A DNA stretch of 64,000 nt, taken from the NCBI RefSeq assembly GCF_037392515.1, contig NC_090290.1, positions 38,012,753 through 38,076,752 on the forward strand. The letters are read 5' to 3'. The notes under the pieces were generated by a model. It saw only the letters and a list, made by a program, of their open reading frames with translations, made no database searches and was not told where the DNA came from. The stretch's first letter is position 1. The number at the start of each line of letters is the position of its first letter. A program made the position numbers and the translations under genes. The DNA is from Haliotis asinina. Its lineage: Eukaryota; Mollusca; Gastropoda; Lepetellida; Haliotidae. Below, in pieces: positions 54,978 through 64,000 of the stretch.

Positions 54978-55249
54978 GAGTGAGTGAGTGAGTTTAGTTT
55001 TACGCCGCACTCAGCAATATTCCAGCTATATGGCGGCGGTCTGTAAATAATCAAATCTGGACCAGACAATCCAGTGACCAACAACATGTGCATCGATCTG
55101 CGCAATTGGGAACCGATGACATGTGTCAGCCATGTCAGCGAGTCTGACCACCCGATCCCGTTAGTCGCCTCTTACGACAAGCTGAGTCGCCTTTTATGGA
55201 AAGCATGGGTTGCTGAATGCCTATTCTACCCCGGGACCTTCACGGGTCG
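54978..55249 (-). repeat. SINE family A, best-preserved reference copy
   Basis: Family A in sense runs from a head ACCCGTGAAGGTCCCGGGGT, through a partial internal duplication around AAAAGGCGACTCAGCTTGTC and GTAAGAGGCGACTAACGGGA, then ATCGATGCACATGTTGTTGG, a TTTACAGACCGCCGCCATAT segment, AGCTGGAATATTGCTGAGTG, CGGCGTAAAACTAAACTCAC and an (ACTC)n tail. About 270 bp, no open frame, head not obviously tRNA-like. More than twenty copies or fragments occur here in both orientations, at very different divergence. The family looks like the commonest abalone repeat (recollection). Confidence 0.92.
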
Positions 55250-55858
55250 GATATCTATGAAAAATGTCAGTTTGGAATGAACTACACGAATATATATACA
55301 ACTGATGAAGGTGCGCAAAAGTTGCAACCAACTTCTAAATGCCTATCAAAGATGTAATGAAAGTTGAGTTGGTTGTAAGATTTTAGCATTCTCCATTCCA
55401 GATGGTAGACAATGAAATTACAAGGTGAAGGTCACTATCATAGAGGCATCTAGTAACTCAGCAACAGAATCAATGACAATAAATAAATAAATCATTTCAT
55501 TTACATAAATATTAAAATACACATCATAAAGCTCTTAAATATCTTAGTAGTTTGTGATAATCAGACTTTGAACGTAAATGGCAGTATACAAGCCCTACTT
55601 CATTGAACTAACTACAGTTGTTGGCTGTACACAACAACCATGACAAACAAGGAACATATACTTTCACATGTTTCAATGAGTAATGTATTCTATATTCCTG
55701 CTTGCAGAAGGCTCCATAATTGTAATAAATTAGTCATATGGGAGAGGCAATTTGTATGTCATGGTAGAGTATTCTCAAAACAGTCTGTGCAGGTCTTCCT
55801 GACTGATGTCTTACAGCGATGTTTGTACAAATCCAAGTCAGTGATATCTGTGTGAATG
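55250..55858. other. Intergenic, nothing recognised
   Basis: Short open frames only; no exon supported. Confidence 0.4.
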
Positions 55859-55940
55859 CCTTGTCGGACCCATGTACAAATACATGGCCTTGTCGGACCC
55901 ATGTACAAATACATGGCCTTGTCGGATCCATGTACAATCA
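55859..55940. repeat. 29-bp tandem repeat, three copies
   Basis: Unit CCTTGTCGGACCCATGTACA plus AATACATGG; copies begin at 55859, 55888 and 55917. Contains the self-complementary CATGTAC...TACATG. Frames on both strands stay open but are artefacts. Confidence 0.93.
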
Positions 55941-56276
55941 AAATACATTACACGTAAATGTCAGTGCTCACAACCTGGGAGAGTTGTCAAAATCATCATG
56001 AACGTTTCAATGTTAATACACAACTACATCTGTATATTTTCTATGATACAGTAATGTATATCACATAAATAGACATAACTGGAAAAATGGCAAGAAGACA
56101 CACAAATCTACAAGATATTCTGACATTTAGTCAGGCAGAAACAAGCTATCCTTTAACCAGTGAACTGATCTGTCCTTTAACCAGTGGACCGATCCGAAAA
56201 AACTCACTTTTTCTGCACATTCACCAAATTCTAACCACTTGATATCAAAAATGATATCTTGTTGCTGATAAGGGAG

Positions 56277-56279
56277 TAT

Positions 56280-56366
<87 letters not shown>
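56277..56366. repeat. (TATT)n microsatellite
   Basis: About 22 perfect tetranucleotide units. Confidence 0.98.
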
Positions 56367-56411
56367 GAAAAAGTAAAGTCCTGATACGTACAAGGGATAT
56401 CTTCCTCCAAC

Positions 56412-56578
56412 AGTGAGTATGATTTTATATAGCTTTTTGCAATATTCCAGCAGTGTCAGGGCATCAGATACTACGTACCAGAAACAGGCTTCCATAGTTG
56501 TACTCAAGTGGAGAACTGAACCCTGGTCTTCAGTGAGACAAGCAAGGTTTTAACCACTAGGCTACCCCACCATCCCTC
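56412..56578 (-). repeat. SINE family B copy
   Basis: Tail side CAGTGAGTATGATTTTATAT, ACCAGAAACAGGCTTCCA, head TTTTAACCACTAGGCTACCC. Confidence 0.82.
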
Positions 56579-56654
56579 AAACAATGATACCAATGTTCTA
56601 TTAACACAAACAGAACCTGACGAGCATGTGATTCACAAAAATGTGCAAACTGGT

Positions 56655-56780
56655 ATGTGAGTGAGTATGGTTTTATGCCCCTTTCAGCAAAATTCCAGGA
56701 ACATCATGGTGAGGGACACCAGACCAAGTCTTTGGTGTGACGAGTGAACGCTTTAACCACTAGGCCACCCTAGCGCCCCC
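56655..56780 (-). repeat. SINE family B copy, internal deletion
   Basis: GTGAGTGAGTATGGTTTTAT and GACGAGTGAACGCTTTAACC; the GAAGCCC block is deleted between CCAGA and CCAAGTC. Confidence 0.85.
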
Positions 56781-57370
56781 AATGAGGAACGCGCAAAGGA
56801 GACCAACTGTTTCCTTCTGTTCAGGAACAAAGTCTGAATGATATTAAAACTAGTTCCCTAACAGCATGGTTTAATAATCACATAAAATGAAATATTTCAT
56901 TGGGAGGGTGTGATTTTGTTTTTATGCAGTGCCTGCACCACCTGCATCTGGCGTGAATTTGAAAAACAATGCCTTTGAAAAACTCTTGTGAGGGTTTTGC
57001 TTTGACTGGTGTTTTTTTCCCCTGCTGCCTTTAGGTTTTCGGAGGACAGAAACATGCAAAACAAAAAATACGATTGGTCTGACCATAGCTGCATGTAAAA
57101 TGAAACCTTTTCAATGCTGATTAAGGTCCAGGTAAGATCTTTGGACCTTTGATTGGTTATGAACATTAGGAATAACAAAACTATTTCACAACACAGTGAG
57201 CGAGTTAACAATAACACAAATAAGGATAATCATACACAAGCTAGAGATAAAACACTACAGGTCGACTTTGTTCTCTGTAGATGTTCCATGTCAAAATATG
57301 GATGGATTTTACTCTCCTTTAATCACTATTCCTACTACATCACAGAAAATCTCCCAAAACCCAGTGAAAC

Positions 57371-57567
57371 CAGTTGCACTCAGCAATATTCCTGCTATAT
57401 AATAAGATCTGGACCTAACAGTGATCAACAGAATGAACATCAACCTACACAACTGGGATGTGATGACATGTGCCTACCCAGTCAGTGAGCCTGACTGCAC
57501 AATTGCGTTAGTCACCTCTTACGACAAGCATAAATTACTGAAGAGCAATTCTAACCCGGATCTTCAC
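57371..57567 (-). repeat. SINE family A copy
   Basis: TGCACTCAGCAATATTCCTG, CAACCTACACAACTGGGATG, TCTAACCCGGATCTTCAC; tail truncated. Confidence 0.8.
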
Positions 57568-57998
57568 AGTTCAGAGAAACTCCAGAAACTCCAGAGATTC
57601 AAGCCAAAGTTCATAAGTTTGTGGTATTCACCAAGGATACTGCTTTGTACAGCCAAATGTGGCACCTGAGTCACCATGATACATAACGTATGTGGAGTTA
57701 GTGAGCATATTAGAATTTTAAATTTAATGTTGCTTCAGCATTCTTTCAACCATATAGCTATGTGTTGTATGTGAGTACACTGGGTCCAGTGGGTATAAAT
57801 GAAGCCTATAATTGTTTGGTTTTGACACATGTAAACTGAAACAGTTTTAAATTGTGTAATGTAGAACTGGTTCAAAATGTCATCATATTGTGTGGTCTTT
57901 GTACAACTTGTCATCACTTCATGTGAGTCATGTAAAACTTGTAAAACATGTCATCACATTGTGGGCTTTTTGTACACCTTGTCTTCCATGCCATTTAT

Positions 57999-58424
57999 TC
58001 TCAATATCTCCAGGGTATATGTTCCGTTAAATCTCCACTATACCCTGGATGTATCTACGGCTCAAGCTGATGAAAAGTTTATCACATCCCATTGCTTGCC
58101 ACCGAAGGTCTGTTTGCAGAGCGACTCATATTTTGGGGTAATCATACAGACACATTGATAGGTCCAAAATTTGTAAAAATACCTGCAAGAACTTCTTCTG
58201 TCTCTTTCAGAGAACCTGTGCATGATTTGTGTTGCCAAGTTTAATCAGTTGGATAATTAAAAAAGCGAAAGTGATTTGTGATTGGTTCGCTCAACTTCCC
58301 AGCATATACACTTGACTGGATGAAAAGCCAGCCAAGGGAGGTAATACACTTATCAGGCTTAGCCATAGATGCATCAAGGGTATAGTGGAGATTCATTGGA
58401 ATGTATACCCTGGAGATATCGAGG
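57999..58424. mobile_element. Foldback MITE, copy 2
   Basis: TATCTCCAGGGTATATGTTC and inverse ending TATACCCTGGAGATA; inner GCATCAAGGGTATAGTGGAG inverse of CTCCACTATACCCTGGATG. 145 bp beyond the MINDY4 stop, so part of it may lie in the 3' UTR, where its minus strand offers AATAAA near 57992-57997. Confidence 0.85.
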
Positions 58425-58568
58425 ATGCATGCCATTATGAGTTAAGTAGAATTAGTCAGATCAATTACAGTATCACAGTCTATGGGCAGGGTATAAACTA
58501 CCCTGCAGGTGCTTGTTGCCTGCAGTAGAAATATGTCTAAATTCAGCAGTAGTTTCATTGTTGGACGG

Positions 58569-58617
58569 CTAGAGAATAGGCTCGTAGCCATTCCAGTCAA
58601 CTTCAGCATCGGCCCAT
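58569..58617 (-). CDS. MINDY4: MINDY4 last exon
   Basis: 49 bp: finishes a Lys codon and encodes [15 protein letters not shown] with a TAG stop, matching the family terminus (W..ASVNWNG.DPIL). Acceptor TGTTTCAG. Confidence 0.94.
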
Positions 58618-61600
58618 CTGAAACACCAAACACAATAGATTTGACAAGAGCTTTTCCAGCACAGATATATATCTTGTATGAGAGATATGGGTATAGGATT
58701 TTCAGGGAACAATTCAGCTTGTTTCTATTTCATATAAACTATACATTCATCTCAGAAATGATTTCAAATGAGACAATTCAAGAAGATCAAAACTATTGCA
58801 GTTGGTTGACAGACTATCGCTATCACAATCCTCAATAGTGACCCTTTGAAGTCAGACTGGGGTACTTACTTTGTGCGTATACAGTGGTCCAGTGGTGGAA
58901 CAAGCTCCTCATCAGAAGGTGGCTTGAAGAATCTACTTGACGTATCTAAACAAACGAAAACCAAAGTTCACTACCTATTTGAGATACCACTCACCCTTCC
59001 ATAAAACTTACCACACTTGTGGTGCTACATTCTCTTTGTGGAATCAGAGCACAATAGTTTAGCGCTATTTCTCTGCATAAAACACCACTCAATGTGTATC
59101 TGTAAGAGGTGAGGCTAGTTTAGACAGAGTTCATTTTAATTATTTTTGCTATGACTTACCAACAGTTAGTTTAATCTGTTCCTGTTGTCTAGCAAGGCCG
59201 TCGTAGTAGTAGAGGTCAAACCTACGCTCGGCCTTCCAGTCACTGATCAGTTCCCTTCGGATACTGAACATCACACTGAAGTGACTCTCACTGCATACAA
59301 CCCAGATTGGGAACTTGGGGGTCTTGTAGTATGTCCCCACCTGCAACATGGTCACAGGTGAGTTACAGAATTTAGTTTTATGTCACTCTCAGCAATATTC
59401 CAGCAATATCTTGGTGGGGGACATCAGACAACATTGCACCCATGGGAATTGAACCCAGATGTTTGGCTTGATGAGCAAATGTTTTAACCACCAGGCTTCT
59501 CCTTGTCAAAGGAGTAATGAACAAGTTGATATAGTGACTCTCGCTTTAAAGGGGTATTTAAGTTTTATCGAGTTCATGAAGGATTTTTGAGATCTCAATG
59601 TTTTGTAGAAGTTGATGAGCATGGTGCAACCACACACAAAATAACAATTACCTTGAATATGAAAGTGATGATCAGCAGGTTCTAGGAATAAAGCACCTAC
59701 AACTTGGGCTGCAATTTGTTAAATTCATCGAATATCAAATCTGACACCTTTTTGATAACCATTATCACCATTTCGATTCAATTTTTGAATATCCATTTAA
59801 ATTATTTTGAACAGAGTGAGAACAAAATTTTGTCTCCAACTCGAGCAGTTTTGAGCACTGAAATTAGGGATTGGGATGCGTTGATGCTGGTCTAATTACT
59901 AATGAAATTTTTTATAAGTACACATCGCCAAGTTGATAATGGATTTCACGCTCAAATAGCCAACTCTGAGAGTTCAATGAAATCTGATGTTTTTACTTGT
60001 TTGAAAAACTGAATCGAGTGTCCAATATGAAAAATCAAATCATGAATAAATGCAGCCCTACCTACAACACCTCTGCCTCACACAACACAAGGAGACACTA
60101 CACAATGTCCGTACCTTGCAAGACTTGTAGTGTTCAAACAAGGACAGGAATCCAATGTCAGAGCGTGCATGAATCCCTTTGAGGACGGTGACCTGGCCAT
60201 TCCCGGAGTCCAGCTCCATGACATCATTAAACACATTGGCCACAGCTCGGCCAGTCAGCAGCAAGTTGACCATTTCCTGCAACAATGTCAGCAAATTTTA
60301 CAATTTGAAGTGAGTTTACTTTTATGCTGCACTCAGCGAAATTCCAGCTGTATGGTGGTGGTCTGTAAAAAACTGAGTCTGGACCTGACAATCCAGTGAT
60401 CAACAACATAAGCACTGATCTGTGTAATTGGGAACCAATGACATATGTTAACCAAGTCAGAGCGCCTGACTACCTGTTAGGCGCCTCGCATGACAAGCAT
60501 GAGTTGCTGAATTCCAGTGCTCTCACTCATACAAATTGATCATGGTGCCTCACTCCAATCACAACAAGCCTTCAATGGATTGATGACTTATACTATTACA
60601 AAAAAAGGCATGTGTTAATACAGTTGAGGAGTGCTCTCTTGAGTATATTTCTGTTCCTCCTCCAAACAAATGACAACTAATATGTGGTGCTCTTCGTCAG
60701 ATTTGTAACACATCTATTTGAATCATTCATGCAGGAATATGTGTCAGTCACAATAATAGTGTGTGCCATGTAATGACTAGTTAAGTTAAAAACACTGTGA
60801 CATCCTTCTAGAATATTCACCCTAAAGGCTGAATATCCTGCTAGAACGTCCACCCTCCTAACTAGAATATTCACCTTGCCAACAAGAATATACACCTACA
60901 CTGCTAGAAGATACACCCTCTCACCTAGAAAACCCACCCTCTTAACTAGAATAGCCACCCTCCCACCTAAAATATCCACCCTCTCACCTAAAATATTCAC
61001 CCTCCCACCTAAAATATTCACCCTCCCACCTACACTATTCACCCTCCCACCTAAAATATTCACCCTCCCACCTAAAATATTCACCCTCCCACCTAGAATA
61101 TCCACCTTCCCATCTAAAATATCCACCCTCTCACCTAGAATATCCACCCTCCCACCTAAAATTTCAACCCTCTCACCTAGAATATGACCTGCACTGCTTG
61201 AGGATACCCTCACAGCTAGAATACCCACCCTCACAGCTAGAATATCCACCTTCACAGCTAGTATATCCACCCTCCCACCTAGAATAACTGCCCTCCCAGA
61301 TATTCTCCCAGCTACAACAACACCCTCCAAGAAGTCATGAAGCTGTTTAATACCTGAGTGCAGTATCCGTGTGCTGCCATAAGTTTCCCTTCCGGTTCAT
61401 CAAGATCATCCCGAACTCTGCAAGCAGCCAACACCATAGTAATCAACAACAAACACAGCAGGAATGTACAGGTGATATCAGCAAAAACATACCCATCGGT
61501 ACAACAAGAGATCTTAAAAGCAGCATCGTGCTGCATGGCCAGTCAAATAGTGTTTTGGTGTCACATGATAAATATCTACATACAAGTGCAAAACACAGTT

Positions 61601-64000
61601 TTATCTCTTCAAAAGAAACCATGCCTCAATTTTTCACAGGAGGAATCATAGCGTTTCGGAGCTCATTATCTGAGTCATGAAACACGAAAGAATGGAGGCT
61701 CCAATCTTTTGTCCAACAACTTTTCTTTTCTTCACTTTGGCATTGCCGTCTTCTTCACATAGTATTGAGCAGCATATAACTACTGCTAGGTCTCCTTCAG
61801 ACATTTTGATGCCATGGAAACAAAAACAGTACATTATGAGTTTGACATTATATTGACGGATCAAATCATGTGAGAGAGAGCAAATCAGTCAATATTTGTC
61901 ACAACCACCAAACATGTACAAAGTATGACAAACGGCAGGTCATTACGACAGACTGACCCTTGTGTGTCACACTTAAAAAAGGCACATAAGGTGACTACAC
62001 CAATTTGCCAGTGCTCGACCTACTATTGCCAGCTTGACCATGATGACGTGCTACTGAGTCTATAAACACATTATCGGCTTGACATGTCCATCAGTCACGA
62101 TATAGCAATAATGATACCGACATGTGGTCAAGTCCCACAACTGACCTGTCCAGCCCTCTTGAAAGCAGGGCGGAGTATAGCACCAATATCACCCCGTTGT
62201 TGCCGTCAAGCTCAAACTGTAAAACACAACACCACACATATAAACGTACATATGTACTATAAACAAAAAGTATGGGAACATGGATTGTCATATAAAAACT
62301 TAATAGTAAATGCAACTTTTTGTGTGCTTAATGGTCATTTTCAACGATGTTTGTCTTCCACATACATTAGGCTCATGAGTTCAAAACACTGGCGTATCAA
62401 ACCAAACCTCAGAGGCTGTAAAAAACAAATCTATAATACAATTATTGAGGTCTTACTACAAACTATTCTCATTAATCTCCAAGGAATAGGTTCCGATAAA
62501 TCTCCACAATACCCTTGATGCATCTATGTCTTGAGCCGATGATTTTTTACCCTCCTTTGTTGGCATTTTATCAGGTGTTTAAACTGGGATGTTGGGTGTA
62601 CCAATCATAACTAACTTTCGCTTTTCAAATTATCTAAACGATTAAACTTGGCAACACAAAACAACTTGCACGTGTTTTTTAAAGTTTCAGACCTGTCAAT
62701 TTGTCTGTATGTCTTTCTTGTAAGTTTGACTCGCAATGCGAACAACTTTTTGTGGTTGTGACCGTTATCTTTGTTGACACTGATAAGCTGGGTCTTAATG
62801 GTGGCTTAGCTGGTTGGCTACTGTGAGAATGTGGAGCCAGCAAAGGGAGGTAATAAAATCATTAGGCTGAGCTGAAGATGCATCCAGGGAAAACTCGAGA
62901 TTTATCAGAACATATTCCCTGGAGATTATTGAGGATGACTGCAAACTTGTCAGACATGGTAACTTGTGAAGGTAGAGCCTCTTACCTGAGATACAGACTG
63001 TTTCATAAAACTCAGCAGTTCATCATATTTGTTAAAAGTATAAAGCGTCAACTGAAACAGACAGGAATACAACTGAGTACACTAGTTCACATACATCAAC
63101 AATGCTTGAAGCCATGACTTAGAATATAATTCATAATGCCATGTAGTTTTGAAAACTCTTTATTTGCATTAATTCTTTCATTAACTCTAACAATAGCTGT
63201 GTTTACTAGTGATCATGAATATTGCTGGAAATATTTTTTATAGAATTGTGTTCCCAGTTTTCAATACAAAAATGCCTCTGTACTAATACTTTTTATTGTT
63301 CAGTATATCACTTTGTCAACTCCTTCCAGACACAAGATAGATAACTGACTCTAAAAGTCTCCTCCCTTGAGAATTTGGCTGCATGCATTGCGTGAAATAG
63401 TTTGCACATTTTGCTGAACAGTGAGGCTAGCTAGGCCTGAAAGTTATTAACCCATGAAGTAAGTCACTTGCATGAAATCTGAGTGTAGAAACTGAGCAAA
63501 AACTTAGAAAAGATAAAATACCATCAAAACCAAATAAGAAAAAATGCCCGAAATATTTTGTTAATGCTAAAAAAATCATCATTATCAACATTTTAGCGAT
63601 CAACATTTCAATCAGACCACAATCTTGCGTGAGAAGTGTACCATAACTTAACAAGTCAGGGAGAGTGTTATTCTTTCAAAATGACCCCATGAAATTTCAC
63701 AAGCCATTTGGGCCAGTGACTGTGGAGAATTACTGGCCCGACTGGATTTTTACATGCCATGGGCCAGCGGGGCAGTAGCTGTTTTGCATGCTGACTGTAT
63801 GATTGGTCTATGTAGGATCCAATCCTGTACAGCCTAGGTCCACAAGAGGGGAGACTGGACTTTAATCACCTGCCTTTGGAAGAAGCAGTACAAACAACTG
63901 GTTTTCTTATGAATATACTTCTGATATTGATGGTAATTCCACTCACTGTCTCGGTCAGGTTGTCATGTTTGAATTTAGCACTGGCGAGAACATGGGGTCT
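58569..64000 (-). CDS. MINDY4: MINDY4 (FAM188B) C-terminal part, gene span, 5' end off the window
   Basis: MINDY proteins are cysteine deubiquitinases that trim Lys48-linked ubiquitin chains (family knowledge; activity of MINDY4 itself is less studied). Eight exons join in perfect phase to 240 residues and a stop. The sequence matches FAM188B closely: [70 protein letters not shown] and [20 protein letters not shown], ending [10 protein letters not shown]. The His of CSESHFS (codon 59283-59281) is the expected catalytic His. The catalytic Cys and the N-terminal half lie beyond 64000. MINDY3 was excluded because the [19 protein letters not shown] and [11 protein letters not shown] blocks are specific to MINDY4. 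Confidence 0.95.
58870..58945 (-). CDS. MINDY4: MINDY4 exon
   Basis: [25 protein letters not shown], matching DNDLVPPLELCIRTK. Acceptor TTTGTTTAG, donor GTAAGT in phase 2. Confidence 0.94.
59160..59340 (-). CDS. MINDY4: MINDY4 exon with the catalytic histidine
   Basis: [20 protein letters not shown] then [20 protein letters not shown] and [20 protein letters not shown]. The His after CSES corresponds to the catalytic His of other MINDY enzymes. Acceptor ATGTTGCAG, donor GTAAGT, phase 1 out. Confidence 0.97.
59365..59503 (-). repeat. SINE family B copy in MINDY4 intron
   Basis: TTTAGTTTTATGTCACTCTC begins 25 bp from the exon's acceptor side; CATGGGAATTGAACCCAG and TTTTAACCACCAGGCTTC follow. 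Confidence 0.82.
59506..60114. other. MINDY4 intron, nothing recognised
   Basis: A+T-rich, no repeat identified. Confidence 0.4.
60115..60276 (-). CDS. MINDY4: MINDY4 exon
   Basis: 54 codons, phase 0 both ends: [20 protein letters not shown], then [34 protein letters not shown]. Acceptor ATTGTTGCAG, donor GTACGG. Strongest match in the gene. Confidence 0.97.
60310..60510 (-). repeat. SINE family A copy in MINDY4 intron
   Basis: GAAGTGAGTTTACTTTTATG tail 33 bp from the exon boundary; CAGCTGTATGGTGGTGGTCT; head truncated after GACAAGCATGAGTTGC. Confidence 0.82.
60820..61312. repeat. 21-bp minisatellite in MINDY4 intron
   Basis: About 23 units of 21 bp, consensus near CCCTCCCACCTAAAATATTC-A, with AGAATA/CTAGAA variants. 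Because 21 is divisible by three, both strands stay open (heptads KIFTLPP on plus, ILGGRVN on minus), but there is no support for a protein. Strong strand asymmetry: G is rare on the plus strand. Confidence 0.97.
61354..61417 (-). CDS. MINDY4: MINDY4 exon
   Basis: [21 protein letters not shown]; the AHGYCTQ motif is nearly invariant in MINDY4. Acceptor GCTGCTTGCAG, donor GTATTA, phase 0 out. The 21-bp minisatellite begins about 40 bp into the following intron. Confidence 0.95.
61418..62145. other. MINDY4 intron, nothing recognised
   Basis: Open frames on both strands here overlap exon edges or each other; no repeat identified. Confidence 0.4.
62146..62216 (-). CDS. MINDY4: MINDY4 exon
   Basis: [23 protein letters not shown], equivalent to FE.G.YGCILLTLSAILSR. 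Acceptor GTTTTACAG, donor GTCAGT (uncommon C at +3), phase 2 out. Confidence 0.9.
62470..62935. mobile_element. Foldback MITE, copy 3 (MINDY4 intron)
   Basis: AATCTCCAAGGAATAGGTTC and inverse ending ATATTCCCTGGAGATTATT; inner GCAAAGGGAGGTAATAAAAT / CCTCCTTTGTTGGC. Ends about 50 bp from a MINDY4 exon. Confidence 0.82.
62986..63051 (-). CDS. MINDY4: MINDY4 exon
   Basis: 22 codons [22 protein letters not shown], phase 0 both ends; acceptor CTGTCTGTTTCAG, donor GTAAGA. Fits the LHSL...DLVTFLQQSIHQ segment of the family. Confidence 0.9.
63118..63946. other. MINDY4 intron, nothing recognised
   Basis: A+T-rich; GGGCCAGTGACTGTGGAGAA and TGGCCCGACTGG near 63711-63770 hint at a short foldback sequence, otherwise blank. 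Confidence 0.35.
63947..64000 (-). CDS. MINDY4: MINDY4 exon (partial at window edge)
   Basis: [18 protein letters not shown], followed by a GTGAGT donor in phase 0; matches the GKYKADGVLETL area of human FAM188B. Its acceptor is outside the window. Confidence 0.85.

Noticed and set aside
60876-61330. Repetitive proteins on both strands (LPPKIFT and GGRVNIL heptads)
   Set aside because: Product of the 21-bp minisatellite inside a MINDY4 intron.

Overview
This is a eukaryotic, animal nuclear window: about A+T rich, gene-poor, with short exons separated by long introns and densely seeded with short interspersed repeats. The two dominant SINE-like families, both ending in a (GAGT)n/(ACTC)n tail, look like the repeats of abalone (Haliotis, a vetigastropod mollusc); that species-level attribution comes from memory of such repeats and is an inference. 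The gene families fit a protostome animal.

Three genes can be reconstructed exon by exon. (1) Positions 17608 down to 510, minus strand: TEX10 (the animal homologue of yeast Ipi1), a HEAT-repeat ribosome-biogenesis protein; thirteen exons are recognised, all adjoining splice phases agree except across one gap where at least one exon (about 70-90 residues) could not be found. (2) Positions 34099-39271, plus strand: a SWEET sugar transporter (SLC50A1 type); five exons covering nearly all of the protein, with the N-terminal exon not found. (3) Positions 64000 down to 58569, minus strand: the C-terminal 240 residues of MINDY4 (FAM188B), a deubiquitinase of the MINDY family; eight exons, the first running off the window edge, with the catalytic His present and the catalytic Cys outside the window. 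The three genes are unrelated in function and there is no sign of an operon.

The spaces between and inside the genes are mobile-element graveyard. 17.6-34.1 kb holds a TA-flanked 0.9-kb element only 50 bp upstream of the TEX10 start codon, a 1.04-kb near-perfect palindrome with a 5-bp target duplication, a decayed DDE transposase, hAT-like MITEs, and a three-deep nest (MITE, then hAT-like MITE, then a Penelope-like retroelement with a GIY-YIG domain). 39.3-58.5 kb has no gene that I can support; it carries SINEs, MITEs, microsatellites and minisatellites. Two introns contain sizeable minisatellites (25-bp unit in TEX10, 21-bp unit in MINDY4), and a SWEET intron holds a tandem array whose unit is built on the head of a SINE.

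I see no CRISPR, no rRNA and no convincing functional tRNA gene. The nested insertion, the giant palindrome, the partial exon duplication in TEX10 and the SINE-encoded TEX10 C-terminus are the observations most worth checking.
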